This document shows positions 6,935 through 14,440 of a stretch of DNA of 35,370 nt, piece by piece. Position 1 is the first letter of the stretch; each line of letters opens with the position of its first letter. The notes below the pieces were generated by a model that was not told where the DNA came from, did no database searches, and saw only the letters and a list, made by a program, of their open reading frames with translations. The position numbers were made by a program, and so were the translations under genes. Source of the DNA: Candidatus Saccharimonadota bacterium (GTDB taxonomy: Bacteria; Patescibacteriota; Saccharimonadia; Saccharimonadales; VXPC01); NCBI GenBank assembly GCA_009839685.1, contig VXPC01000063.1:1-35370 (forward strand), given 5' to 3'.

Positions 6935-9436
6935 ATGAGTGACAAATACCAACCGCTGGAAGTAGAGGCCAAGTGGCAGCGGGTCTGGGAAGAGGAGAAA
7001 GATTATGCAATCGACCTCCAGGTGGCCGTCGGCTCCAAACAGCCGAAATTCTATGCTTTCGGCATGTTCAGCTACCCTTCGGGCGCCGGCATCCACGTCG
7101 GGCACGTCAAGAACTTCACCCTGCCAGACGTTCTGTTGCGCTACCGCCGCCAGAAAGGCGATTTGGTCTACGCCCCGGTCGGTTTCGACGCCTTCGGCCT
7201 GCCGGCCGAGAACTTCGCCCTCAAGACCGGCACTTCGCCGCAAGCGTCGACGGCCAAAGCCATCGCCAACTACGTCCGCCAATACAAGGCCTGCGGTTTC
7301 AGCTTTGACTGGTCCAAGGTTATCTACACCAACCGGCCGGACTACTACCGCTGGACGCAGTGGTGCTTCCTGCAGCTGCACAAAGCTGGCATGGCCTACC
7401 AGAAAGAGAGCTCGCAGTGGTGGTGCGGAGCTTGCCAGACCATCTTGGCCGACGAGCAGGTCAACGGCGCCGGCAAGTGTTGGCGCCACGACGGTGCGGA
7501 CGACCCGCCGGTCAGCCGCAAGAGCTTGAAGCAGTGGTTCTTCAAAATCACCGATTATGCCGATGAGATTTTGGAAGCGACGCCAGGCTTGGACTGGACG
7601 GAGCAGGTCAAAGCGGCCCAGGAAAACCACATCGGCCGCTCGGAAGGCACGGAGGTCAGGTTCAGCTTGAAGGGTTTGGGGTCGGAGGAGAGATCGCTGG
7701 AGGTCTTCACGACCGCCCTGGATACGATTTACGGGGCGACTTTCATGGTCCTAGCCCCCGAACACCCTCTGGTCGAGGAACTGGCCAACTCGGCGGGCAA
7801 CGGCGCCGAGATAGCGGAATATGCCAGGGGGGCGGCTACCAAAAGCGAAGTCGCCCGCCAGCAAGCGCGGGTGAAAACCGGCGTGGAGGTCGACGGCCTG
7901 AAAGCCGTCAATCCGCTGACGGGCATGGAAATGCCGGTCTGGGTGGCCGATTACGTCTTGGCCGGTTATGGGACCGGCGCCATCATGGCCGTGCCCGGCG
8001 CCGACGAGCGGGACATGGAATTCGCCGAAAAGTACGGCTTGCCGATTATCTGGACAACCAAGGACCGAAGATTTGTCGCCTACAAAGACATCCGCGAGAA
8101 CCCCAAAGACCATCTTTTGGCGACCGACGACGACCTTGACGGTTTGGACATGGCCGCCGCCAAGGAGGCAATTTTTAAAAAATTGAAATCGGCCAAAATC
8201 GCTGAGAAGAAAATCAATTACCGCCTGCGTGACTGGCTGATCAGCCGCCAACGCTATTGGGGGGCGCCAATTCCGATTGTCTTCTGCGGCAAGTGCGGCG
8301 CGGTGCCGGTGCGCGAAGCCGACTTGCCGGTCGAACTGCCGGAGATCGAAGACTACCAGCCGGCCGGCGACGGCCGCAGCCCGCTGGCCAAGGCCGAAGA
8401 GTGGGTCAATACTGCCTGCCCGAAGTGCGGCGGACCCGGCAGGCGGGAAACCGACACCATGGACACCTACGTCTGTTCTTCTTGGTATCAGATGCGCTAC
8501 CTGTCCGCCGGTGACGGGGACCAGGCTTGGGATCCGGCCGTTGCCGGCAAGTGGTTTCCGGTCGATTTCTACAACGGCGCCGACCATGCCACCGCCCATC
8601 TGCTGTACGCCCGTTTCTTCAGCCGTTTCTTCTACAAGAAAGGCTTGCTGCCGACGCCCGAACCGTTCTCCAGGATGTATTTCCATGCCAAGATACTTTC
8701 GCCTTCGGGAGGCGCCTTCAGTAAATCCAAAGGCAACGTTATTGATCCGCTGGAGCTGATTCAGCAAGGCTACGGTGCCGATGCTCTCAGGGTTTACATC
8801 TGCTCGGTCGCTCCGCCCGACATGGAGGTGACTTGGGATCACAACGGCGTGCCGGCCGCTTGGAGGTTTCTCAACCGCGTTTTCGCCCTAGTCGACGATT
8901 ACCTGAAGAACAAACCGGTCAAGACCGGGGGTTCGACTGCCGATGACGGGTTGCTGCGGGCGGCCCATCGTTGCGTTGCCAAGAGCGGACGGGATATCGA
9001 GCGCTTGAAATTCAACACGGCGCTGGCCGCCCAGATGGAGCTGGTTAACTTCTTGTACAAGCGGGCGTCGGAAGATAATTTCGCCGATCCGGCTTGGCAG
9101 CCTTGTCTGGAGTCCTTGGTTCAGGTTTTGGCGCCTTTTGCGCCCCATCTGGCCTCGGAACTCTGGCAGCGCCTCGGCCGCATGGACTCCGTCAATCTGA
9201 ACCATTGGCCCGAGGTCGACCAAGCTTATCTGAAAGATGAAACGATTACTTTGCCGATTCAGGTCAACGGCCGCTTGCGGGGACAAGTCGAGGTCAGCGC
9301 CGCCGCTTCCGAGGAGGCGGCAACGGCCGCCGCCGCCGCAGTTGAACCGGTTGCTAAATATTTGTCAGGCTCGGCCGTGGAAAGGGTTCTCTACGTACCG
9401 GGCAAAATCATCAATTTCGTGCTTCGGAAAGGTTGA
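6935..9436 (+). CDS. leuS: Leucyl-tRNA synthetase
   Basis: 833-aa class Ia synthetase that charges tRNA-Leu with leucine in the cytoplasm. HIGH motif variant PSGAGIHVGH (HVGH 54-57) and WCGACQT/CPKCGGPG zinc-type motifs are visible. The CP1 editing domain carries the threonine-rich TTALDTIYGATFMV and MAVPGADERD; the invariant Asp of DERD is kept although the usual AHDERD is GADERD. YWGAPIP and DTMDTYVCSSWY are classical LeuRS blocks. The KMSKS loop reads AFSKS (594-598), followed by KGNVIDP. The C-terminal anticodon-binding and tail domains are present, and length is in the bacterial range. It stands alone with its own promoter. Confidence 0.98.
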   Translation: MSDKYQPLEVEAKWQRVWEEEKDYAIDLQVAVGSKQPKFYAFGMFSYPSGAGIHVGHVKNFTLPDVLLRYRRQKGDLVYAPVGFDAFGLPAENFALKTGTSPQASTAKAIANYVRQYKACGFSFDWSKVIYTNRPDYYRWTQWCFLQLHKAGMAYQKESSQWWCGACQTILADEQVNGAGKCWRHDGADDPPVSRKSLKQWFFKITDYADEILEATPGLDWTEQVKAAQENHIGRSEGTEVRFSLKGLGSEERSLEVFTTALDTIYGATFMVLAPEHPLVEELANSAGNGAEIAEYARGAATKSEVARQQARVKTGVEVDGLKAVNPLTGMEMPVWVADYVLAGYGTGAIMAVPGADERDMEFAEKYGLPIIWTTKDRRFVAYKDIRENPKDHLLATDDDLDGLDMAAAKEAIFKKLKSAKIAEKKINYRLRDWLISRQRYWGAPIPIVFCGKCGAVPVREADLPVELPEIEDYQPAGDGRSPLAKAEEWVNTACPKCGGPGRRETDTMDTYVCSSWYQMRYLSAGDGDQAWDPAVAGKWFPVDFYNGADHATAHLLYARFFSRFFYKKGLLPTPEPFSRMYFHAKILSPSGGAFSKSKGNVIDPLELIQQGYGADALRVYICSVAPPDMEVTWDHNGVPAAWRFLNRVFALVDDYLKNKPVKTGGSTADDGLLRAAHRCVAKSGRDIERLKFNTALAAQMELVNFLYKRASEDNFADPAWQPCLESLVQVLAPFAPHLASELWQRLGRMDSVNLNHWPEVDQAYLKDETITLPIQVNGRLRGQVEVSAAASEEAATAAAAAVEPVAKYLSGSAVERVLYVPGKIINFVLRKG

Positions 9437-9446
9437 GGCCGCCGTC

Positions 9447-9815
9447 TTACTCCCGATCCATCAAGTAGTAATAACCGTCTTCCTGATCGTAGTAATAACC
9501 ATTCTCAACGGCCGCCGCCGGCTCGGGCTGCCGTTCCGCCTCTTCCGGCGAAACGCTGATCCATATCAAGGCGGTGGTGGCCACCGCGCCCAGAAGCATG
9601 GCTTTCAGGCCCTTTCGAGCCGCTTCATCCGGATCCTCGACCGGCTGCTTAAGTTGCTCATAGCGGCTGTATTTGCTGCCGGGGATGACCAAGTTATTCG
9701 TTCGTTCCATGGTGTCGACGACTTCCGGCCGGTTCAAACCCGGCGGCCGGTAACCAGCCTCCGGCCGGCTGCGCGGACTGGCAAACGATTCGTAGGGGGG
9801 ATTGATAGCGTGCAT
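9447..9815 (-). CDS. Small membrane protein with tyrosine-rich C-terminus
   Basis: 122-aa protein, function unknown. It has a polar, Pro/Arg-rich N-terminal half, one hydrophobic helix (LKAMLLGAVATTALIWISVS) near residues 78-97, and a C-terminal tail with tyrosine clusters (GYYYDQEDGYYYLMDRE). I start at ATG 9815 because a TTTACT-N17-TATAAT promoter on this strand would start transcription near 9854, downstream of the longer open frame's other possible starts. TTAGGA about 11 bases upstream of the ATG may serve as a weak ribosome-binding site. It converges with leuS, with stops 10 bases apart. Confidence 0.72.
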   Translation of the reverse strand: MHAINPPYESFASPRSRPEAGYRPPGLNRPEVVDTMERTNNLVIPGSKYSRYEQLKQPVEDPDEAARKGLKAMLLGAVATTALIWISVSPEEAERQPEPAAAVENGYYYDQEDGYYYLMDRE

Positions 9816-9860
9816 GGCGTGAATCCTAAGAGTATGACCAAAGGGGATACCCTTGTCTAT

Positions 9861-9889
9861 ATTATAACATTTTATACTGTTTAAGTAAA
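9861..9889 (-). promoter_or_regulatory. Sigma70-type promoter for the gene at 9447-9815
   Basis: On the minus strand, -35 TTTACT (9889-9884), a 17-base spacer and -10 TATAAT (9866-9861). The -35 abuts a palindrome, TATTATT-GT-AATAATA (9890-9905), which could be an operator. Confidence 0.6.
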
Positions 9890-9986
9890 TATTATTGTAA
9901 TAATAAGGAGTCTGAGCCAGACGGGCCTCATAGCTGTTTTGACAACCTTTTACAGTATCACGGTTACCGCTCCGGACGCGGTCCAA

Positions 9987-10016
9987 TTGTCTTTCACAAG
10001 CGGTTTGTTATATAAT
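9987..10016 (+). promoter_or_regulatory. Sigma70-type promoter for rpmF-nusB
   Basis: TTGTCT (9987-9992), 18-base spacer, TATAAT (10011-10016). The start would lie near 10023, giving a leader of about 38 bases before the ATG at 10061, without a clear Shine-Dalgarno. Confidence 0.65.
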
Positions 10017-10060
10017 CCCCCTTGTAACTAAGATATAGAGTGCGAGATTAGAACCAACCA

Positions 10061-10342
10061 ATGGCCCAGCCTAAAAAAAGAACCAGCAAGACCAAGACCG
10101 GCATGCGGCGTTCCCATCTGATGGAGAAGTTGCGCCGGACGGTTAACAAAACCAGTCCCGTCAAGGCCGGTCCGGTGAAAAAGACCCGGCCGCTTCCGCC
10201 CGAGCCCAAAGCCGCCAAGACCCGGCCCGCCAAGGCCGCGCCGGCTGCCAAGAAAGCCAAACCGGCCCCCAAAACGCCCAAGAAACCCGCCGCCAAGCCG
10301 AAAGCCAAGAGCGGAGGGAAGGCCGCCAAGCCGAAAACTTAA
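10061..10342 (+). CDS. rpmF: 50S ribosomal protein L32 with histone-like basic tail
   Basis: 93-aa protein. The first 25-30 residues (MAQPKKRTSKTKTGMRRSHL) match the L32 N-terminus (MAVPKRKTSKSRRDMRR type). L32 is a component of the large subunit near the peptidyl-transferase region. Normal L32 is about 57-60 aa and ends in a small zinc-ribbon-like or equivalent C-terminal part. Here that part is replaced by about 60 residues of Lys/Pro/Ala repeats (AAKKAKPAPKTPKKPAAKPK), resembling histone H1 tails, and the protein has no cysteine. It stands 37 bases before nusB and probably shares its transcript. An alternative reading as a free nucleic-acid-binding basic protein is possible, but the N-terminal match favours L32. 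Confidence 0.8.
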   Translation: MAQPKKRTSKTKTGMRRSHLMEKLRRTVNKTSPVKAGPVKKTRPLPPEPKAAKTRPAKAAPAAKKAKPAPKTPKKPAAKPKAKSGGKAAKPKT

Positions 10343-10379
10343 GCGGCCCGGGCGCAGTTAACGGTTACCACTTGAGAAC

Positions 10380-10883
10380 ATGGCTTCCAGTCGACATTTA
10401 GGCCGCGTCATCGCCCTGCAGGCGATTTACGAATACGGCTTTCGCAGCGGCGAAGGCGACGAAGCCTCCTTGGATAAGATCCTGGAGCGCCACTTCCGCC
10501 GTCATGAGAAAAATCTCAGCGACCGTCAGTTCACGTCCGAGCTGGCCGAAGGGGTCGTTGCCAAGGCGGCCGAGCTGGACGAGCTCATCAGCCCGATCGC
10601 GCCGCAACGGCCCTTGAACGAGATCCCGCCCATCGACCACCACATTTTACAAATCAGCGTCTATGAATTAATCTATAAGGGCGATGTGCCGCCGAAGGTG
10701 GCGATCAACGAAGCGGTGGAGCTGGCCAAGCACTACGGGGGCGATAATTCTTCCAAGTTCGTCAACGGAGTTCTTGGAACGCTTTACCAACAATTAAGCG
10801 AGACCGGGAGGATAGCCGCCGGACCGCCGGAGCAAGGAGGTTCGTCCGCGGCGGCGGCTCCTGCCGCTCCGCCGAAGTCTTGA
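10380..10883 (+). CDS. nusB: Transcription antitermination factor NusB
   Basis: 167-aa NusB. It binds boxA RNA with S10 and supports rRNA antitermination. Recognisable family blocks are RVIALQAIYEYGF near the N-terminus, PLNEIPPIDHHILQISVYELIY in the middle (usual form RxDRxILRxAxYEL) and VPPKVAINEAVELAKHYGGDNSSKFVNGVLG, the best conserved NusB segment. The C-terminal 25-30 residues are an extra Ala/Pro/Ser-rich tail. The stop overlaps the following NUDIX frame or precedes it by 5 bases depending on its start, so nusB, the NUDIX gene and rnc form one translationally coupled run. Confidence 0.96.
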   Translation: MASSRHLGRVIALQAIYEYGFRSGEGDEASLDKILERHFRRHEKNLSDRQFTSELAEGVVAKAAELDELISPIAPQRPLNEIPPIDHHILQISVYELIYKGDVPPKVAINEAVELAKHYGGDNSSKFVNGVLGTLYQQLSETGRIAAGPPEQGGSSAAAAPAAPPKS

Positions 10884-10888
10884 TTGCG

Positions 10889-11365
10889 ATGAAGACCAGA
10901 CTCAACCCCCTTGAGAAGCTGAAGGCTGTCTTTGGGCGGCGGCCGGTTGCCGTTAGGCCGGAAGTCGGAGCGGTCGTCTACCGTAAAACGAGAGGAGATT
11001 TGAAGATTCTGCTGCTGAGGAACAAACGCGGAGCCTGGTCGGTGCCGGCGGGGCGGCCGCTTGAGGAAGAAACGGATGTCGAAGCGGTGCTCAGGCTGGT
11101 CGGCGATCAAGCCGGGCCGGACGAACTCAAGGTCTGGCAAACCTTGGGTCAGATCGGTTTTGAACCCAAGCCCGGCAAGCGCAAACCTGCCCGGTTGCAG
11201 CTTTTTCTCATCCAAGCCCTGTCCGTCTCGGACCAAACCGACGGCTCTGCCGTCAAGGAGGCCGCCTGGCTGCCCGTCCGCGAGGCCGCGGAGAAGATAG
11301 ATCACGGAGAACTGGCTGGCATGGTCAATTTGGCTGCCGCCAAGATTAAGAGGGCCCAGATTTGA
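10889..11365 (+). CDS. NUDIX-fold protein with degenerate Nudix box
   Basis: 158-aa NUDIX-like protein. The fold is suggested by VGAVVYRKTRGDLKILLLRNKRGAWSVPAG followed by the box region GRPLEEETDVEAVLRLVGDQAG. The consensus GX5EX7REUXEEXGU keeps G, the first E and R, but the metal-binding REUXEE acids are replaced (RLVGDQAG). It may therefore be catalytically dead or act on a different substrate. I use ATG 10889, which gives MKTRLNPLEK; a TTG at 10880 overlapping the nusB stop (TTGA) is equally possible given that the next gene starts that way. It sits between nusB and rnc in a coupled operon, so a role in RNA metabolism is a reasonable guess. Confidence 0.78.
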   Translation: MKTRLNPLEKLKAVFGRRPVAVRPEVGAVVYRKTRGDLKILLLRNKRGAWSVPAGRPLEEETDVEAVLRLVGDQAGPDELKVWQTLGQIGFEPKPGKRKPARLQLFLIQALSVSDQTDGSAVKEAAWLPVREAAEKIDHGELAGMVNLAAAKIKRAQI

Positions 11366-12087
11366 AGAACTTGGACCTTGCGACCTACCAGCAGCTCGCC
11401 GCCAAGTTGATTGGCCGGCCCTTCAAGGACCCGCAGCTTTTGCAAACGGCCTTCACTCATTGTTCTTATCTCAACGAGCACCGCCGGGATGCCAAGGAGC
11501 ATAACGAGCGGCTGGAATTCCTGGGCGACGCCGTCTTGGAGATAGTCGTCACCGAACACTTGTATTTGAACTACCAGCACCCCGAAGGCATCCTGACCAA
11601 CTGGCGGGCCGCGCTGGTGCGCACCGAAAGCTTGGCGGCGGCGGCCAAAAAGCTGGACTTCATAGATTACTTGCGCCTGTCGAAGGGCGAGAGACGCAGT
11701 TCGGCCAGGTCGCGGGAGCAGATCCTGGCCAACGCTTTCGAAGCCGTTATCGGGGCCGTTTATCTGGATCAGGGTTACGGGACGGCCGCCAAATTCATTC
11801 ACAAACACATCACCTCGACTTTGGACGGCATCCTGCAGGCCGGCTCCTGGCTGGATGCCAAAACCCGTTTCCAAGAACATGTCCAAAGCACGGAGGGTCA
11901 AACCCCCGTTTACCGGGTCTTGGCCGAAGAGGGTCCGGATCACGACAAGTCCTTCTCAATCGGGGTTTACGTCAACGACCAACTGCTCGGCAGCGGCAAA
12001 GGCTACAGCAAACAGGCGGCCCAGCAGGCCGCCGCCGAGGCGGCGCTCAGGGCCCAAAACGTCAAGCCGCCGTCTGTCGACAATTAA
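11362..12087 (+). CDS. rnc: Ribonuclease III
   Basis: 241-aa double-stranded-RNA endonuclease that processes rRNA precursors and other structured RNAs. The RNase III signature ERLEFLGDAVL is at residues 49-59, with the second acidic cluster in ILANAFEAVIGAVYLDQGY. A C-terminal double-stranded-RNA-binding domain (about 165-235) includes KGYSKQAAQQAAAEAAL. The start is TTG at 11362, overlapping the preceding TGA as TTGA and supported by AGAGGG (11349-11354) 7 bases upstream; no suitable ATG exists nearby. Length is normal for the family. Confidence 0.97.
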   Translation: MKNLDLATYQQLAAKLIGRPFKDPQLLQTAFTHCSYLNEHRRDAKEHNERLEFLGDAVLEIVVTEHLYLNYQHPEGILTNWRAALVRTESLAAAAKKLDFIDYLRLSKGERRSSARSREQILANAFEAVIGAVYLDQGYGTAAKFIHKHITSTLDGILQAGSWLDAKTRFQEHVQSTEGQTPVYRVLAEEGPDHDKSFSIGVYVNDQLLGSGKGYSKQAAQQAAAEAALRAQNVKPPSVDN

Positions 12088-12115
12088 ACAGGTTAAATTG
12101 ACTACGTTTAGCTCC

Positions 12116-12144
12116 TTTACAATCGGGGCGGGAGTTGTTAGAAT
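12116..12144 (+). promoter_or_regulatory. Sigma70-type promoter for rpsP
   Basis: TTTACA (12116-12121), exactly 17 bases, TAGAAT (12139-12144). The -10 ends 13 bases before the rpsP ATG, so the leader would be only about 6-7 bases. Confidence 0.65.
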
Positions 12145-12157
12145 CTAATCCTGAGAC

Positions 12158-12769
12158 ATGGTTAGCATCAGGTTGCAACGCACCGGCCGCAGACGCCACG
12201 CCCAGTTCCGGGTCGTGGTTCAGGATTCGCGTCGCGCCCCGACTTCGGGACGCGTGATTGCCAATCTGGGGTTTTACAATCCCCACACCAAGGAACACGG
12301 CGTCGATTTGGAAAAAGCCGCCGTCTACTTGCAGAACGGCGCCCAGCCGTCGGAGAGAATGGTCAAATTCTTCATGGACCACAAGGTAGATTTGCCGGCC
12401 TGGGTCGAGCGGCCCAAACAAAAGGCCAAATCGATCCGTCACCCGGACAAATTGCGCCGCAATCGTCCGCCGGAGGCCGCTGCCGAGGAGGCCGCCCCAC
12501 CGGCCGAAGCCGAGGCTGAGACGGCTGAGACGCCGGCCGAACCGGAATCGGAAACAGCCGGCGGAGAAACGGCCGAAGCCGACGACGGTCAGGCGAGCGC
12601 GGAGACGGCGGCGGAAGAGAAGGAAGAGAAGGAAGAGAAGGCGACGGGCGATAGCGAAGCGGGCGACGATAAGCCGGCGACGGCCGAGGAAGAAGAAACA
12701 ACCGAGGAAGACGGTGGTGGGGGTGAATCCGAAGAGGAAGAGACCGAACAGCAAGCGGACGCCAAGTAG
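12158..12769 (+). CDS. rpsP: 30S ribosomal protein S16 with long acidic tail
   Basis: 203-aa S16, a small-subunit assembly protein. Residues 1 to about 80 match the family (MVSIRLQRTGRRRHAQFRVV, DSRRAPTSGRVIANLGFYNP, QPSERMVKFFM). S16 is normally 80-90 aa. Here about 20 basic residues (RPKQKAKSIRHPDKLRRNRP) and then about 95 residues of Glu/Ala/Thr-rich acidic low-complexity sequence follow. The tail DNA contains a perfect 9-base tandem triplication (GAAGAGAAG three times, 12614-12640). First gene of an rpsP, KH, trmD group with its own promoter. The tail is in frame and ends with a normal stop, so it is probably translated. Confidence 0.93.
   Translation: MVSIRLQRTGRRRHAQFRVVVQDSRRAPTSGRVIANLGFYNPHTKEHGVDLEKAAVYLQNGAQPSERMVKFFMDHKVDLPAWVERPKQKAKSIRHPDKLRRNRPPEAAAEEAAPPAEAEAETAETPAEPESETAGGETAEADDGQASAETAAEEKEEKEEKATGDSEAGDDKPATAEEEETTEEDGGGGESEEEETEQQADAK
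12614..12640 (+). repeat. Threefold 9-base tandem repeat in the rpsP tail
   Basis: GAAGAGAAG occurs three times in a row and encodes repeated Glu-Glu-Lys. The unit length is a multiple of three, so copy-number change would lengthen or shorten the tail without a frameshift. Confidence 0.85.
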
Positions 12770-12871
12770 CCGCTCGCGCGGTTCTGCCGGCGTCTTCTCG
12801 CGGGGAGAATCTGTTATTATTAATTTAGTTAAGCGCAAGCATTATGAGGATGCCCAAGAGGAGGGCGAGCA

Positions 12872-13342
12872 ATGATCGATCAGGAATTTGTTAAGTATAT
12901 AGTCAGCTCTTTAGTCAGCAAGCCTGACAAGGTCAGGGTTGACAGGATTATGGACGAGAGGGGCGTCCTGCTAACCCTGCATGTGGACGAAGAGGACTTG
13001 GGCCGGGTGATCGGCCGCAAGGGTTCCACGGCTCAGAGCCTGCGGGTTTTGCTCAGGGCCTTGGGCAGCAAAAACGAAGCCCACTACAACCTGCGGATTG
13101 CCGACAACCGCGAGCGGCCCGCCAGTAGCGAACGCCCCGCTGACGGTGGCGAACAGGCTCCGGCCGAAGCGGAGGTTGCGGAAGAAGGGGGCGGCCCGGG
13201 CGTTGACGAGGACGCTTTCGCGGCCGGCGCGTCCGATTTTGCCCGCGACGAAGAGTCGGCGGAAGCAGTCAAGGAAGACGACGATTCCTTGGCCGACAAG
13301 ACGAAGCGCGAACTTGACGACCTAAACGATTTGGATATCTGA
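12872..13342 (+). CDS. khpA: KH-domain RNA-binding protein (KhpA/YlqC type) with acidic extension
   Basis: 156-aa protein. Residues 1 to about 80 form the KhpA-type single KH domain: MIDQEFVKYIVSSLVSKPDKV, then DEEDLGRVIGRKGSTAQSLR with the GXXG loop GRKG at 48-51. KhpA is an RNA-binding protein, known in Gram-positives to pair with KhpB and to affect cell division and elongation. The family is usually about 76-80 aa; the extra 75 residues here are acidic and disordered (Glu/Asp/Ala/Ser-rich). A strong AGGAGG (12859-12864) lies 7 bases before the ATG. Position between rpsP and trmD is the classical one. Confidence 0.9.
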   Translation: MIDQEFVKYIVSSLVSKPDKVRVDRIMDERGVLLTLHVDEEDLGRVIGRKGSTAQSLRVLLRALGSKNEAHYNLRIADNRERPASSERPADGGEQAPAEAEVAEEGGGPGVDEDAFAAGASDFARDEESAEAVKEDDDSLADKTKRELDDLNDLDI

Positions 13343-13368
13343 GCCGAAAGCCGCTCAGCCAGTGGCCG

Positions 13369-14028
13369 ATGAGAAGAATCAGCATCATCAGCTTGTTTCC
13401 GCAATTCGTGAGGGCTTACTTGGAGGTCGGCATGCTGGCCAAGGCGGCCGGACGGCAGATAGTCGAGTTTCACGCGGTTGATTTGCGCCGTTTCGGCATC
13501 GGCCCCAGAAAGCAGGTCGACGACACGCCTTATGGCGGCGGCGGCGGCATGATCCTGCGAATCGAACCTCTGGTGGCGGCGATTGAGGCGGCTCAAGAAC
13601 CATCCAAAGGTTCCGCCCAAGTTGTCCTGTTGACGCCGAGAGGTAAGACTTTTGAACAGGCTGACGCCCAAGCTTTGGCCGACTCGGACCGGGATCTCAT
13701 CCTGGTCGGCGGCCGTTACGAGGGCTATGACGAACGGCTGGTTGAATGGACGGATCATCAGTTCTCAATCGGCCGCTACGTCTTGACCGGCGCCGAATTG
13801 CCGGCGCTGGTCATCGCTGACAGCGTCGTCCGCTTGCTCGACGGGGTCTTAGGCAACCCGGACGGAGCGGTTAACGAAAGTTTCAGCGGGTCGGCTGCGG
13901 TCGAATACCCGCAATATACCAAACCGGAAACTTTCCGCGATCGAGCCGTGCCCAAGATTTTGCTCAGCGGCAACCACGGGGAAATAGCCGCTTGGCGGCA
14001 AGAGCAAAGCGATAGGTTTGAGTTATAA
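13369..14028 (+). CDS. trmD: tRNA (guanine-37-N1)-methyltransferase
   Basis: 219-aa SPOUT-class methyltransferase that uses S-adenosylmethionine to methylate G37 of tRNAs and so prevents +1 frameshifting. Diagnostic blocks: ISIISLFPQFV at the N-terminus, DLRRFGIGPRKQVDDTPYGGGGGM, then LVGGRYEGYDERLVE and SIGRYVLTGAELPALVIADSVVRLLDGVLGN, the knotted cofactor site, and YPQYTKPETFR. Slightly shorter than the 240-250 aa norm. In many bacteria this operon reads rpsP-(KH)-rimM-trmD-rplS; rimM and rplS are absent here. The trmD 3' end contains the -10 box of the sodN promoter. Confidence 0.97.
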   Translation: MRRISIISLFPQFVRAYLEVGMLAKAAGRQIVEFHAVDLRRFGIGPRKQVDDTPYGGGGGMILRIEPLVAAIEAAQEPSKGSAQVVLLTPRGKTFEQADAQALADSDRDLILVGGRYEGYDERLVEWTDHQFSIGRYVLTGAELPALVIADSVVRLLDGVLGNPDGAVNESFSGSAAVEYPQYTKPETFRDRAVPKILLSGNHGEIAAWRQEQSDRFEL

Positions 14029-14029
14029 T
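14024..14029 (+). promoter_or_regulatory. -10 box of a leaderless promoter for sodN
   Basis: TATAAT overlapping the trmD stop region; 9 bases separate it from the ATG at 14039. No -35 at the right distance and no Shine-Dalgarno. Confidence 0.55.
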
Positions 14030-14038
14030 GAATGCGTT

Positions 14039-14437
14039 ATGAAATTATTTAAATCAACCCACGCCCACTGCGACGGCCCCTGCGGCCACTATGAAACCGA
14101 CACGCTGAAGAACAGCGCCGTCACTTGCCGGAAGGTGATGGAAAAGATTCTGGCTTTGCCGGATGACAATGAACACAAAACCCGCCAGCAGTATATCCGC
14201 TACACGATGATCAAGGACAAGCACGCCCAAGCCTGCAAGCAGCAGGTCTACATCTTGTGGAGCGATTATTTCAAAGCCGCCCATTACGAGCAGTACCCGG
14301 AACTGATAAATCAGCTCTACGCCTTGGCGCAGCTCTGCAGCCAGGTCAAGCAGACGGTCGACACGGCCGTCGCCGACGATCTGATCGCCGCCGTCGGAGC
14401 TCTAGATACCGTTTTCCGCCAAACCCAGCAAACGTAA
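14039..14437 (+). CDS. sodN: Nickel-containing superoxide dismutase precursor
   Basis: 132-aa NiSOD, which converts superoxide to oxygen and hydrogen peroxide. The nickel hook HCDGPCGHY (residues 10-18) corresponds to the family's HCDLPCGVY: after removal of a 9-residue propeptide (MKLFKSTHA), His1, Cys2 and Cys6 of the mature chain bind nickel, and Tyr9 is kept. The body matches NiSOD as well: ILWSDYFKAAHYEQYPELINQL against the Streptomyces type VLWSDYFKPPHFEKYPEL. I choose ATG 14039 over an in-frame TTG at 14018 because the -10 box lies at 14024-14029 and propeptide length then fits. The adjacent sodX gene, 3 bases downstream, encodes the expected maturation protease. Confidence 0.95.
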   Translation: MKLFKSTHAHCDGPCGHYETDTLKNSAVTCRKVMEKILALPDDNEHKTRQQYIRYTMIKDKHAQACKQQVYILWSDYFKAAHYEQYPELINQLYALAQLCSQVKQTVDTAVADDLIAAVGALDTVFRQTQQT

Positions 14438-14440
14438 GGG

